Position numbers and translations under genes: made by a program. Below are positions 45,808 through 55,023 of a stretch of DNA of 64,000 nt, one piece after another. The notes under the pieces were generated by a model that searched no databases, was not told the origin of the DNA, and saw only the letters and a program-made list of their open reading frames with translations. Numbering within the stretch: position 1 is the stretch's first letter; each line of letters opens with the position of its first letter. This stretch comes from Leptospira sp. WS39.C2 (GTDB lineage: Bacteria; Spirochaetota; Leptospiria; Leptospirales; Leptospiraceae): the NCBI RefSeq assembly GCF_040833965.1, contig NZ_CP162142.1, positions 1,048,501 to 1,112,500 of the forward strand, read 5' to 3'.

Positions 45808-47568
45808 TTATTTTCGATCGACAATGAGAATCGTCACATCATCAGCAAATTCTACCGAACCTACATAATCCTTTGCTTCTTGGATGAGTAGGTTCGCACA
45901 TTCTTGTGCGGACAACCCTTTCCCTTTTGAAATCGCTTTTTGGAATAATTCGTCGTCATAACGTTTGTTATGGTCTTTTGACATGTGTTCTGTGATCCCA
46001 TCTGTATACAAAACCAAACGGTCGCCAGAACCAAAGGAAAAGGTTTTGTCTTCGTAATATAAATCAGGGATAAGGCCTAGAATTTTACCTTTTACATCCA
46101 AAGGAATAGCTCTGTCTTCTGAATTTTTGATAAGAAAAGGTGCATGGTGACCAGCATTCGCACATAAGATCGAATTTTCTTTTAGGTTGATGATCCCATA
46201 AAAAGCAGTGAGAAAATTACCTGCTAATTTTCCAAATAACATATGATTGAGTGTGGTTAAAAATAAGGAAGGACTTTGTTTGATTTCAGGTTCAAAGTTT
46301 TTTAAGACCATGTGAGACATTGCAGCAAGTACTGCAGCTGAAAGTCCATGCCCTGAGATGTCCGCAATTAAAATCGAATATAAAGAATCATCAATTTGTG
46401 TTACATCATAAAAGTCACCACCCACTTGTTCCAGTGGGATGTGAGATACTCCATATTTGAGTTCCTTTGTTTCTGGTAATACAGAAGGCATAATTCTCTG
46501 CATGATGTTTTTAGCACGGCTCAGTTCTTTTCCTGTATCCACAATTTGGTGGAAAAGTTGAGCATTTTTAATCGTGTTACTGAGTCTTGCTGCAATGTTT
46601 GTGAGTAAGTCTAAGTCAGAATGTTGGAAGGCATAACCCGAAAGTTTATTATTGATACTGATCACACCCAAAAGTTCATTTTGGTAAATGAGAGGAGCTG
46701 AAATCAATGATTTGGATTCAAATCGAAAGGGTGAAAGTTTATTATAACGAGGGTCCATATCTAGATTATGGATGAGTAAACTTTCCTTTTTTTCCGCAAC
46801 CCAACCAGCAACACCTTTGCCATAAGGAACCTTAATTTGGTCGTAAGCATCTTCGGGGATTCCTTTCGCAGATAGAATTCCTAATTCTTGTTTGGTGTTG
46901 TTTGCTAAATATATGGTTCCCGACGATGCACCTAAATATTCTAATACTCGGTTTAACATCCATTTCCCAAGTTCATTCAAACTTTTTTCGGAAACAGAAA
47001 GTTTTTCGAATTCATATAACAGGGATAATTCTAAGATTCTTTTGTCTAAACTATCTTTGACATTTGCATTTTGGATGGCTGTTGCTGCCACCTCTGATAA
47101 AGAAATCAAATACTCTAAATCAGAATCATTGAAAATACGAGCATTGGTTTTGTTGATGACTTCTAAGGTCCCAATTAACCTTTCTTCAACAAATAATGGG
47201 ACACATATAAGTGATTTTGTTTTAAAACCTGTCCGTTTGTCCATACTTGGATTGAATCGTGGGTCTTTGTATGCATCTTCAAGTGCGATTGGTTTTTTTT
47301 CTTTGGCAACCATTCCTACAATACCTTCGCCTAATTCCAATCGCGCATACTCTTGTATGATCTCTCCCTTTTCTCCTAAGGCCACTTCGCAATATAAAAA
47401 TTCATCGTTTTCCAAAAGGAACAAGGAACTTGCCTCGGCCTCTAACAAATCTTTGGAATATAACATGATGAGAGGAAGTAACTGGTGCAAATCTAAGTTT
47501 GCATTGAGAATAGAGGATATATGAAGGAGGCTACGGAATTTACTCAGGCTAGTTTGGGGATCAGTCAT
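45808..47568 (-). CDS. GAF-GAF-SpoIIE protein phosphatase (RsbU-like)
   Basis: A 586-residue cytoplasmic signalling protein. Two GAF sensor domains occupy about 15-165 (ASSLFLLENDEFLYCEVALG; KRTGFKTKSLICVPL) and 185-345 (GVAGWVAEKKESLLIHNLD; FESKSLISAPLIYQNELLG). The SpoIIE/PP2C domain at 380-585 has QVGGDFYDVT, IADISGHGLSAAVLAAM and LVLYTDGITEH with the metal aspartates. It likely dephosphorylates a STAS anti-anti-sigma factor. It is monocistronic and divergent from nirK, with about 200 bases between. Confidence 0.92.
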   Translation of the reverse strand: MTDPQTSLSKFRSLLHISSILNANLDLHQLLPLIMLYSKDLLEAEASSLFLLENDEFLYCEVALGEKGEIIQEYARLELGEGIVGMVAKEKKPIALEDAYKDPRFNPSMDKRTGFKTKSLICVPLFVEERLIGTLEVINKTNARIFNDSDLEYLISLSEVAATAIQNANVKDSLDKRILELSLLYEFEKLSVSEKSLNELGKWMLNRVLEYLGASSGTIYLANNTKQELGILSAKGIPEDAYDQIKVPYGKGVAGWVAEKKESLLIHNLDMDPRYNKLSPFRFESKSLISAPLIYQNELLGVISINNKLSGYAFQHSDLDLLTNIAARLSNTIKNAQLFHQIVDTGKELSRAKNIMQRIMPSVLPETKELKYGVSHIPLEQVGGDFYDVTQIDDSLYSILIADISGHGLSAAVLAAMSHMVLKNFEPEIKQSPSLFLTTLNHMLFGKLAGNFLTAFYGIINLKENSILCANAGHHAPFLIKNSEDRAIPLDVKGKILGLIPDLYYEDKTFSFGSGDRLVLYTDGITEHMSKDHNKRYDDELFQKAISKGKGLSAQECANLLIQEAKDYVGSVEFADDVTILIVDRK

Positions 47569-47708
47569 ACAGGCAACAAACCAATCTTTACAATCGATTC
47601 ACATTCGTCGATTTAGAAATTTAGTGGTTTTTTGAATGGGAATCGAGTGTAACAAAAATAGGCAAAATTCACCTTTATCCTGTTTTTTGGTAACGAAAAA
47701 ATCTTCTA

Positions 47709-47757
47709 TTGACTTAGGTCAATGGAAAGATTCGAGTTCCGTGCCATACTGATACCA
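47709..47757 (+). promoter_or_regulatory. CRP/FNR-family operator and promoter of nirK
   Basis: TTGACTTAGGTCAA (47709-47722) is an exact 5-base inverted repeat, TTGAC-N4-GTCAA, close to the FNR/DNR half-site TTGAT. Its centre at 47715.5 is 41.5 bases before position 47757. An extended -10 element, TGC followed by CATACT (47742-47750), lies at the right distance, so the geometry is that of a class II activated promoter. The start codon of nirK is at 47776. The transcription start is inferred, not observed. Confidence 0.6.
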
Positions 47758-47775
47758 AAGGAAAGGGTTAACCAA

Positions 47776-49170
47776 ATGAATCCATTCAAAAGAAATCGAA
47801 TTGGAATTTCGATCGTGATTTTGATCTTTTTTGTTGTATTTTCTATGTGTGGAAAAGAAACAACCGAAGAAGCAAAACTCACTTATGCTCCTCAAGTGCC
47901 TCCACATATTGAGCGAGATTACGAAGCAAAAGTAATCGTCAATATGGAAACTGTGGAAGTTGTGGGAAGGCTTGCGGATGGGGTAGAATACACGTTTTGG
48001 ACTTTCGGAGGTTCTGTTCCAGGTCCAATGATCCGAGTGAGGGAAGGAGATACTGTTGAATTCCATTTAAAAAATCATCCAACAAGTAAAATGCCACATA
48101 ACATTGATTTGCATGCTGTAACAGGTCAAGGTGGTGGAGCAGCTGCTTCTCTCACAATTCCTGGCCATGCTTCAAAATTTTCCTTCAGGGCATTAAATCC
48201 AGGCCTTTATATTTATCACTGCGCAACATCTCCAGTGGGAATGCATATCGCTAATGGAATGTATGGTCTCATATTTGTACAACCAAAAGATGACCTTCCA
48301 AAAGTAGATAAAGAATACTATGTAGTTCAAAGTGAATTTTATACCAAAGGGAAAAATGGAGAACCTGGGTTACAAGCATTTAGCATGGAAAAGGCGATTA
48401 CTGAAATTCCAGATTATGTTGTATTTAATGGATCAGTTGGTTCAATGGTGGAAGATCGCTCTATCACAGCAAAAGTAGGTGAGAAAGTAAGACTTTATGT
48501 TGGTAATGGTGGTCCTAACCTTGTTTCTTCTTTTCACGTGATTGGTGAAATTTTCGATTTTATATATGCTGAAGGTGGTATTTTACCAAACCAAAAAAAT
48601 GTTCAGACAACTCTCATCCCTGCAGGTGGTTCTGCGATTGTTGATTTTACAGTTGATGTGCCAGGAACTTTGATCTTAGTGGACCATTCCATATTTAGAA
48701 CATTTAATAAAGGTTCACTTGGTATGTTAAAAGTAGAAGGGGTAGCTAATTCAAATATTTATTCTGGCAAAGAAGAAGACACAGTGTATTTACCAGAAGG
48801 CCCCGCGATACAACGTATGGTCACTGAGGTGAAACCAAAAGTTGCAGCTAAAACAAAAGAAGAAATATTGGCAAATGGAGAACGTGTATATAAATCTGTA
48901 TGTTCTGCTTGTCACATGAAAGAAGGGCAGGGTGTCACAGGAGTATTCCCTCCACTTGCTAAATCAGATTACTTAAATGCTGATAAACAAAGAGCCATCC
49001 AAATATTAAAAAAAGGATTGAGTGGACCAATTACAGTTAATGGTCAAAAATACAATAACGTTATGCCTCATTTAGAGCTTACCAATGAGGAAATCGCAAG
49101 TGTATTAAGTTATGTTTATAACCAATGGGGAAACAAAGGTTATATGGTCTCTGAACAGGAAGCAAAGTAA
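47776..49170 (+). CDS. nirK: Copper nitrite reductase with C-terminal cytochrome c domain
   Basis: A 464-residue exported enzyme reducing nitrite to nitric oxide. Signal/lipobox: ILIFFVVFSMC (Cys25). Two cupredoxin domains follow. Type 1 copper ligands are His108, Cys149, His157 and Met162 (MPHNIDLHA; YHCATSPVGMHIANGM). Type 2 ligands are His113, His148 and the later His in LVDHSIFRTF; catalytic Asp111 and the active-site His in SSFHVIGEIFD are present. After a linker, CSACH at 376-380 binds one heme c, with a candidate distal Met in NNVMPHLEL. This three-domain type is known in some bacteria such as Ralstonia. I chose the ATG at 47776 (GGAAAGGG upstream); a longer frame from 47722 is unlikely. 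A Sco-like gene follows. Confidence 0.95.
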   Translation: MNPFKRNRIGISIVILIFFVVFSMCGKETTEEAKLTYAPQVPPHIERDYEAKVIVNMETVEVVGRLADGVEYTFWTFGGSVPGPMIRVREGDTVEFHLKNHPTSKMPHNIDLHAVTGQGGGAAASLTIPGHASKFSFRALNPGLYIYHCATSPVGMHIANGMYGLIFVQPKDDLPKVDKEYYVVQSEFYTKGKNGEPGLQAFSMEKAITEIPDYVVFNGSVGSMVEDRSITAKVGEKVRLYVGNGGPNLVSSFHVIGEIFDFIYAEGGILPNQKNVQTTLIPAGGSAIVDFTVDVPGTLILVDHSIFRTFNKGSLGMLKVEGVANSNIYSGKEEDTVYLPEGPAIQRMVTEVKPKVAAKTKEEILANGERVYKSVCSACHMKEGQGVTGVFPPLAKSDYLNADKQRAIQILKKGLSGPITVNGQKYNNVMPHLELTNEEIASVLSYVYNQWGNKGYMVSEQEAK

Positions 49171-49208
49171 AGGGAAAGTTGTTAACAAAAGGTATTAATG
49201 GTAAGTAT

Positions 49209-49715
49209 ATGATAAAGAACTTTAGGAATTACTTTTTGTTATTATTCGTTTTGTTTTCTGTCACTACATCCCTCTTCTCAGAAATGGTCAAAATTCCTTC
49301 TGGGAAATGGAAACCATTTTTGATTAGTATGTTTTATGCGTCATGCGTTTCGATTTGCCCAAGATTGGTTGCTGATTTGGAAGTAGTGGCAAAAAAAATT
49401 GAATCTGAAACTGGTATAGTTCCAAAAGTAATCTTAGTGAGTTTTGATTCCGAAAAAGATACACCTGAAGTTTTGAAAGAATATAAGAAAAAAATGGGTC
49501 TGGGAGAAAACTGGTCTCTACTTACTGGAAAGGATGAGGACATTCGAATGTTATCAGTTGTTCTTGGTATCAATTATAAAAAAATGGCGAGCGGAGAATA
49601 CAACCACTCAGCTGTTTTCAGCTTGTTTGACAAAGATGGAATGAATGTATCTAGGATCGAAGGGATTGGAGCAAATGCAGAGCAGTTAATCCAGATGTTT
49701 GGTAATATCAAATGA
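49209..49715 (+). CDS. SCO1/SenC-like copper chaperone
   Basis: A 168-residue thioredoxin-fold protein with a signal/anchor (NYFLLLFVLFSVTTSLF). Copper-binding residues are visible: CVSICP (C-x3-C-P) and the conserved His in GEYNHSAVFSLFDKDG. Sco proteins load copper or reduce thiols in copper enzymes. It lies 38 bases after nirK, so it may serve the copper sites of nitrite reductase rather than an oxidase. The TTG at 49179 is a possible earlier start; I prefer the ATG at 49209, which begins directly before the anchor. Confidence 0.88.
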   Translation: MIKNFRNYFLLLFVLFSVTTSLFSEMVKIPSGKWKPFLISMFYASCVSICPRLVADLEVVAKKIESETGIVPKVILVSFDSEKDTPEVLKEYKKKMGLGENWSLLTGKDEDIRMLSVVLGINYKKMASGEYNHSAVFSLFDKDGMNVSRIEGIGANAEQLIQMFGNIK

Positions 49716-49758
49716 ATTGAATTGCAAAGATAGAAACGTTTGAGATTTTTGTTTTTAG

Positions 49759-50838
49759 ATGAAATCCATTCGTTTCTATTTTTCTGCCCATTTTTCTTTT
49801 TTTTATTCAGTTTTTCTAAAATTTGTTTTCATTTTGTGTTTGGTGCAAAACTTCCAAGGTTGTAAAAAAGAAAATGAAACAAACGATGATTTGGTAACTA
49901 TGCTTGGATTAAATTTGTATGCGAGGTCTTGCGCTGGACAAAATACATTTCCATCCAATGGTACCGTTGGGAATTTATCCCGTTACCAAATTTTACCATC
50001 CCTTACTTCTTCTAACATAATTTCTGAAAATGAACCACACCAAGTGTATCCTCCACAATCGGGTGTTACCAAAAAAAATATTTTGTCTGTTTTTTATCCG
50101 GGCACTGGATCCACACCTTGTGAGATTGGAGCGATTTTGCAACAAGGAGCTACTCGAGGGTATCATGTCATTGGACTTAGTTATCCCAATGATGATGCTG
50201 TGAATTCAATATGTAACCAAGGTGCTGCTCGGAGTGATGCAAGTTGTTTCGAAAATTTAAGAAACGAAGTGGTTACTGGTTCACAAGTTTCTCCTTATGT
50301 TTCCGTTGATAGTAACAATTCGATCGAGGGTAGATTATTATCATTATTATTGTATTTGGTAAAAACGTATCCCAATGACGGATGGGATACTTATTTAAAT
50401 AATGGTGCAGTCAGCTGGCCAAATGTTTATGTTGGAGGACATTCCCAAGGGAGTGGGCATGCGGCCTATCAAGGAAAAATTAGAAATGTTGGAAGAGTTT
50501 CAATTTATAGCGGAGTTTCAGACTACAGTTTACAAACGTCATCTATTCCTTCTTGGTTAGGAAATTCACAACAAGCACCGGTAGGTTCCTATTATGGTCT
50601 CATTCATGAAAATGATACTGTCGCAAATTTCAGCGGGAACTCAAACCAGGTAACAGATGTTTGGTCAAATCAATTCTCTATGTTAGGGACACTTACGAAT
50701 ACAAATGTTGGTGCCCCTTACGGAAATAGCAAACGTTTGGTGACAACGGCTTGTGATGGTATGAATGCAGCCATCTTACATAGTTGTCCGATGACAAATG
50801 GATTCCAAACCATTTGGAATTATATCAGTTATCCATAG
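49759..50838 (+). CDS. Secreted alpha/beta hydrolase-like lipoprotein
   Basis: A 359-residue protein with a long hydrophobic signal (SVFLKFVFILCLVQNFQGC, lipobox Cys near 35). The mature domain has the nucleophile elbow VGGHSQGSGHAAYQ (G-x-S-x-G) and an oxyanion-type strand ILSVFYPGTGSTPC. Near the end, LVTTACDGMNAAILHSCPMTNG carries a candidate Asp and the catalytic His. It is probably an exported serine hydrolase (lipase/esterase-like). The N-terminus is rich in Ser, Thr and Asn. It lies 43 bases after the Sco-like gene on the same strand, but no functional link is evident. Confidence 0.78.
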   Translation: MKSIRFYFSAHFSFFYSVFLKFVFILCLVQNFQGCKKENETNDDLVTMLGLNLYARSCAGQNTFPSNGTVGNLSRYQILPSLTSSNIISENEPHQVYPPQSGVTKKNILSVFYPGTGSTPCEIGAILQQGATRGYHVIGLSYPNDDAVNSICNQGAARSDASCFENLRNEVVTGSQVSPYVSVDSNNSIEGRLLSLLLYLVKTYPNDGWDTYLNNGAVSWPNVYVGGHSQGSGHAAYQGKIRNVGRVSIYSGVSDYSLQTSSIPSWLGNSQQAPVGSYYGLIHENDTVANFSGNSNQVTDVWSNQFSMLGTLTNTNVGAPYGNSKRLVTTACDGMNAAILHSCPMTNGFQTIWNYISYP

Positions 50839-50861
50839 TTTGAATTCTATTTTCTATTTTC

Positions 50862-51596
50862 TTAAAATGCTGGCATTCGTTTAAAAATCCATTCAGGAAT
50901 GATTTGGATCACAAACATAATCAAACGCCAAGGCCAACGTATATAAGTTTGATTTTTTTTGTTTAAGCCAGCTTTTACGATTTTTTCGCCTGCTACTTGA
51001 GGAAGTAAAGTTAACCAAGGTATCAATTTGTGTCCCAAAGACATTTTTGTATAAACGGGGCCTAGAAGGATTGTACCGATATGTACTCCGTTAGGATATA
51101 CTAACGCACGTAATCCTGAAAGGTATGTGGTGAGTCCCGCTTTAGAACTTCCATAAATATAGTTCAGTTTTCTTCCTCTCACTCCTGCAACAGAACTAAC
51201 AACTGTAATGGTGCCCGTTTTTCTTCTCTCCATATCAAGTGAGATTAGATTTAAGAGTGCAAGAACTCCTGTCATATTGATTTGGATGGTTTTCTGCAAT
51301 TCTCGCCAATCTTCTCTTGCGAGTATTTGGTCTTCATAATACCCAACAAGAACAAAGACATGGTTTGGTTTTTCTTTCAAATTGGAATAAAAAGTACCAA
51401 ATGATTCCATATTGATGATATCTAATTCGTAAGTGTGTACCAATACATTGTATTTTGCGGTAATTTTCTTTTGAATTTCAGATAACTTTTGTTTATCCCT
51501 GCCTGTTACAGAAATTGAATGCCCTCTTTTTGCCAAAGATTCAACTACCCAAAATCCTATATCAGATGTTCCACCGACAACAAGTGAATTTTCCAT
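50862..51596 (-). CDS. Short-chain dehydrogenase/reductase
   Basis: A 244-residue Rossmann oxidoreductase. The cofactor loop is SLVVGGTSDIGFWVVESLAKRG with a following TGRDK typical of NADP binding; the catalytic set is Ser in VVSSVAGVRG and Tyr-x3-Lys in YIYGSSKAGL. The C-terminal region has a hydrophobic, membrane-seeking stretch (WRLIMFVIQIIPEWIF), as in DprE2-type enzymes acting on lipid-linked sugars, but substrate is unknown. It starts four bases after the stop of the upstream histidine kinase gene. Confidence 0.87.
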   Translation of the reverse strand: MENSLVVGGTSDIGFWVVESLAKRGHSISVTGRDKQKLSEIQKKITAKYNVLVHTYELDIINMESFGTFYSNLKEKPNHVFVLVGYYEDQILAREDWRELQKTIQINMTGVLALLNLISLDMERRKTGTITVVSSVAGVRGRKLNYIYGSSKAGLTTYLSGLRALVYPNGVHIGTILLGPVYTKMSLGHKLIPWLTLLPQVAGEKIVKAGLNKKNQTYIRWPWRLIMFVIQIIPEWIFKRMPAF

Positions 51597-51600
51597 AATA

Positions 51601-54015
51601 TTATATTTTAACCTTCGACCATTTTTTGATCATGTAAACCAAGTCTTGCATAAGAAGAGGTTTTGTCATAAAATCATCCATTCCTGATTGTAGGCATTTA
51701 TCTTTTTCTTCTTCCATGACGTTTGCTGTTAAGGCAATGATGATTGGTTGTTCTGTCAAATTTTTGTTTTCCCTAATGGATTTAGTGACCTGTAAACCAT
51801 CTAAATCAGGCATTTGGACATCTAAAAGGATAAAATTAGGTCTTTCTTTGTCTACTAAAGATAAAGTCTGGTTTCCATTTTCAGCAACTAACACAGAGTA
51901 ACCAAGTTTTTTCAAAAACATCTTTGATACTTTTAGATTGATTGGATCATCATCGGCAACTAAAATTTTTGTTGGGTATATTTGTGCCAAATTTTTTTCC
52001 CAATCCATAACCTTTAAGATACTTTTGTTTGTGATTTCTTGGTTTTGGTTGAGAGTATCGATTCCAATTGCAACGGGTATTTTCACGGTAAAAACTGAAC
52101 CTTTTCCTAATTCCGATTGGACTTCGATGGAACCAAACAATTCTTCTACAATTTTTTTTGTAATCGTAAGTCCTAAACCTGTCCCATTTGTTTTTCCTGA
52201 AAGGTGAGAATGGATTTGTTGGAACGGCTGGAAAAGTTCTCCCAGTTTTTCTTTAGGAATCCCAATCCCTGTATCCTTTATTTGAATTTTGAGGAGGATT
52301 GATTTTTCATTGATTGGTTCATTCGAGACTTGTAAACGTATTGAACCCTTCTCAGTGAATTTCGCTGCATTTCCAAGTAAATTGGAAAGGATTTGAGTGA
52401 AACGTCTTTTGTCGATGATGATTGTATTTGGAATCTTCTCGTTTAACTCTAATTCTATTTTGACTTGGTCATTGATTAATTTGGATTTAAAAAGTTGCAC
52501 CATATCTGTTAGAAATTTTTCTAAAACAATTGGTTCTAATCGTAATTCAAATTTGCCTGCTTCTAGTTTTGTTAAATCTAAAATGTCATTTATCAGTAAT
52601 AATAGATTTTCACCGCTAAATTGAATTAAACTTAAATACTCTTTTTGTTCCTCAGTTAAGTTAGTTTGGCCAAACATCTGTGTCATACCTAAAATTCCAT
52701 TCAGTGGTGTACGGATCTCATGACTCATTGTAGACAAAAAAGCAGATTTAAATTTTACTTCTGAGACGGCTAATTCTTTCTCTTGTTTTAGTTTTTCCTT
52801 ATTTTTGAAATTTTGGATCATACGTTCTGCAATGAACAAAGCTTGTGACAATCCAAAAACCAAAAACCCATATTGGGCAAGATAAGCCGTTCCTTTTTTT
52901 GCAAATTCTGTTAAGATGTCTAGTGAGAAAAGTAACATCGTTGAAACTAAGGAAAACAAAAAGAATTTGGCCCCTGGTTTTGATATGACTACACCGTGTA
53001 CAATTGGGTATAAGAGGGTAAATAATCCAAATAGAGAAAGGATTAAGTGATAAGATTGTATTTTCGAATATACATTTGTTGAAAATGGAATTCCAATTAA
53101 CAGAAGTATTGCGAAAAAGTAATTCATGGAATAAAAGTGATGATACCTTTTTTCGGGATAAACTTCTTTCACATACCTAACAAAAGCAAGATACAACAAT
53201 GTAAAAGAAAATCCATTGACTCGAACCATAATTTCATAAAAACCTAATGGAAGGTAATTGTATATCAAACGCGTTTCCCCTATGCTTAAGAGCCGAACAG
53301 ATGCTAACAAACAAACAAAGGAAAAATACAGATGTGTTTTTTCATCACGCCAAAATAGAAATAATACAAAATGAAAAAAAGCAAGAGTGCCAAGGGAGGA
53401 TAATACGAGAATATCTCGGCTTGTTGCTTCAAAAAACGATTTGATGATACCATCATGTGTACCAAATAAGTATGGTGTTGCTATTCCACAAACATGATAA
53501 TGGAAACAGGAAATTTGAATGTTTAAGTCGATTGTTCCAGTCTTGTGAGGGGGAATAGAAACAGTTCCGATATTGATATTGGGAATTTCGGAATTTGCAT
53601 CCAATCCAAATTTACCAGACTCATAGATATTTTCTTTCCCAATGAAAATTTTAAATGCGTTTCTTGTAACCCCATTTTGAAGGTAAAAGGATTTGGAGTT
53701 CGGATCCACCAAAATTTTTAAACGTAATGTGGCGTATCCATTCGGGAAAGTAGTTTTGGAATCTTTTGTCCAATTCCCTGGAATTTTTGTATAATTGGGA
53801 TTCTCATTTTGAATTGGTTCCATTTGGTTCCAATGGATTTCCCATTCCCCATTGAGAGGGACATTACCATACCGATTGAAATCCCAACCCCTAAGATCTA
53901 ATATTCCTAATTTGGCAAGTGGCAGATTCTCCTTGTTATACGGTAAACATACGGAAAAACTGAGAGAGAGAAACGATACCAAAACGATTTGTAGAAATTG
54001 TTTCACAGGCTTCAT
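51601..54015 (-). CDS. Hybrid sensor histidine kinase with 7TMR-DISM input
   Basis: An 804-residue membrane kinase. Order: signal peptide (LQIVLVSFLSLSFSVC), a periplasmic beta-sandwich domain about 40-190 (LNGEWEIHWNQ), seven membrane helices about 200-395, HisKA with phosphorylated His in MSHEIRTPLNG (near 428), HATPase with LLGNAAKFTEKG and GTGLGLTITKKIVEELFG, and a C-terminal receiver at about 680-800 with DVQMPDLDG. No DNA-binding output is fused. It is followed by an SDR gene four bases later. Confidence 0.94.
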   Translation of the reverse strand: MKPVKQFLQIVLVSFLSLSFSVCLPYNKENLPLAKLGILDLRGWDFNRYGNVPLNGEWEIHWNQMEPIQNENPNYTKIPGNWTKDSKTTFPNGYATLRLKILVDPNSKSFYLQNGVTRNAFKIFIGKENIYESGKFGLDANSEIPNINIGTVSIPPHKTGTIDLNIQISCFHYHVCGIATPYLFGTHDGIIKSFFEATSRDILVLSSLGTLAFFHFVLFLFWRDEKTHLYFSFVCLLASVRLLSIGETRLIYNYLPLGFYEIMVRVNGFSFTLLYLAFVRYVKEVYPEKRYHHFYSMNYFFAILLLIGIPFSTNVYSKIQSYHLILSLFGLFTLLYPIVHGVVISKPGAKFFLFSLVSTMLLFSLDILTEFAKKGTAYLAQYGFLVFGLSQALFIAERMIQNFKNKEKLKQEKELAVSEVKFKSAFLSTMSHEIRTPLNGILGMTQMFGQTNLTEEQKEYLSLIQFSGENLLLLINDILDLTKLEAGKFELRLEPIVLEKFLTDMVQLFKSKLINDQVKIELELNEKIPNTIIIDKRRFTQILSNLLGNAAKFTEKGSIRLQVSNEPINEKSILLKIQIKDTGIGIPKEKLGELFQPFQQIHSHLSGKTNGTGLGLTITKKIVEELFGSIEVQSELGKGSVFTVKIPVAIGIDTLNQNQEITNKSILKVMDWEKNLAQIYPTKILVADDDPINLKVSKMFLKKLGYSVLVAENGNQTLSLVDKERPNFILLDVQMPDLDGLQVTKSIRENKNLTEQPIIIALTANVMEEEKDKCLQSGMDDFMTKPLLMQDLVYMIKKWSKVKI

Positions 54016-54051
54016 CCAATAAGACGAAACGGAAACAAGGTTTCTACCAAT

Positions 54052-55023
54052 CTAAGTTAGAAAAGATTGGATTTTGTTTTTTACTATCAGATAGAAAAAA
54101 TATAATAGGTTAGGTTTTCGTATATATCCTAATTTTCTTAACTGTCCTTCGTTTTGAAATCCTTTTAGTTTATCTGGATTGACAATTGTCAATACCTCAC
54201 TGATTTGATTTCCTTCAATGAAGATGAATTGGACAAATTTTGGTAATCCATCTTTCTCATATCCAATGATGGCATCTGTTCCATTTACTTTACCAAAATA
54301 AATATTTGATGAATTCATTACTTTTTTTGTGGTTTGTTTTAAAAGTATTGAAACTCGAATGATTCCAGGAATTGGAATCCTTGCTGCATGTACTTTCCCA
54401 CCACCATCGGAATAAGCGATGACATCTTCTTTTAATAATTTCGAAAGTGCAGTTGTATTCTGTTGGATACAAGCTAAACTAAATTCGGTTAATAATTGTG
54501 CATGTAACTTAGGATTTGGATCAAATTTCTTCTTACGTTGTTTTAAAGCCTGTTTGGCTCTACTGAGAATTTTTCTGGCGTATTCTGGTTTTTTCCCAAT
54601 AATTTTTGCTATTGATTCAAAATCAAAATCAAATGATTCCCTTAATATAAATACAGCTCTTTCAAAAGGATTGAGTGTTTCTAATAATACAAGGAATGCA
54701 AAATTTATTCTTTCATCATCAATCCCTTCTGCCGTTTCTGGAATTGGTTCGGGAAGGTAAGGACCAATATAAGTTTCTTTTTTTCGGGATGCTTTTTTTA
54801 ATAAATCAAAGGCAAGTCTTGCGACAATGCTACCCAAATAAGATTTGTAGTTTTCTATTTTTGTTTTATCTACAGAGAGCCATCTTAGATAACTCTCTTG
54901 TAAAATATCTTCCGTATCAGCATAACTTCCTGTTATGCGGTATGCAATCGAAAATAAATATGGTTTTAACTCTAAAAAAGAATCTAACTCATTCAAATTA
55001 TGACTCACTTTGTATTTCCCCAT
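54052..55023 (-). CDS. ECF41-type RNA polymerase sigma factor
   Basis: A 323-residue sigma factor of the ECF41 group, in which a SnoaL-like C-terminal domain controls activity in place of an anti-sigma factor. Sigma2 lies near 15-80 (IAYRITGSYADTEDILQESYLRW), sigma4 near 120-175 (PFERAVFILRESFDFDFESI), and the diagnostic motifs are LPEP in the linker, DGGGKV and NPDKL in the C-terminal part. The upstream oxidoreductase gene overlaps it by 26 bases or more. An ATG at 55035 is an alternative start. A match to the published ECF41 promoter lies upstream of that partner gene. Confidence 0.93.
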   Translation of the reverse strand: MGKYKVSHNLNELDSFLELKPYLFSIAYRITGSYADTEDILQESYLRWLSVDKTKIENYKSYLGSIVARLAFDLLKKASRKKETYIGPYLPEPIPETAEGIDDERINFAFLVLLETLNPFERAVFILRESFDFDFESIAKIIGKKPEYARKILSRAKQALKQRKKKFDPNPKLHAQLLTEFSLACIQQNTTALSKLLKEDVIAYSDGGGKVHAARIPIPGIIRVSILLKQTTKKVMNSSNIYFGKVNGTDAIIGYEKDGLPKFVQFIFIEGNQISEVLTIVNPDKLKGFQNEGQLRKLGYIRKPNLLYFFYLIVKNKIQSFLT

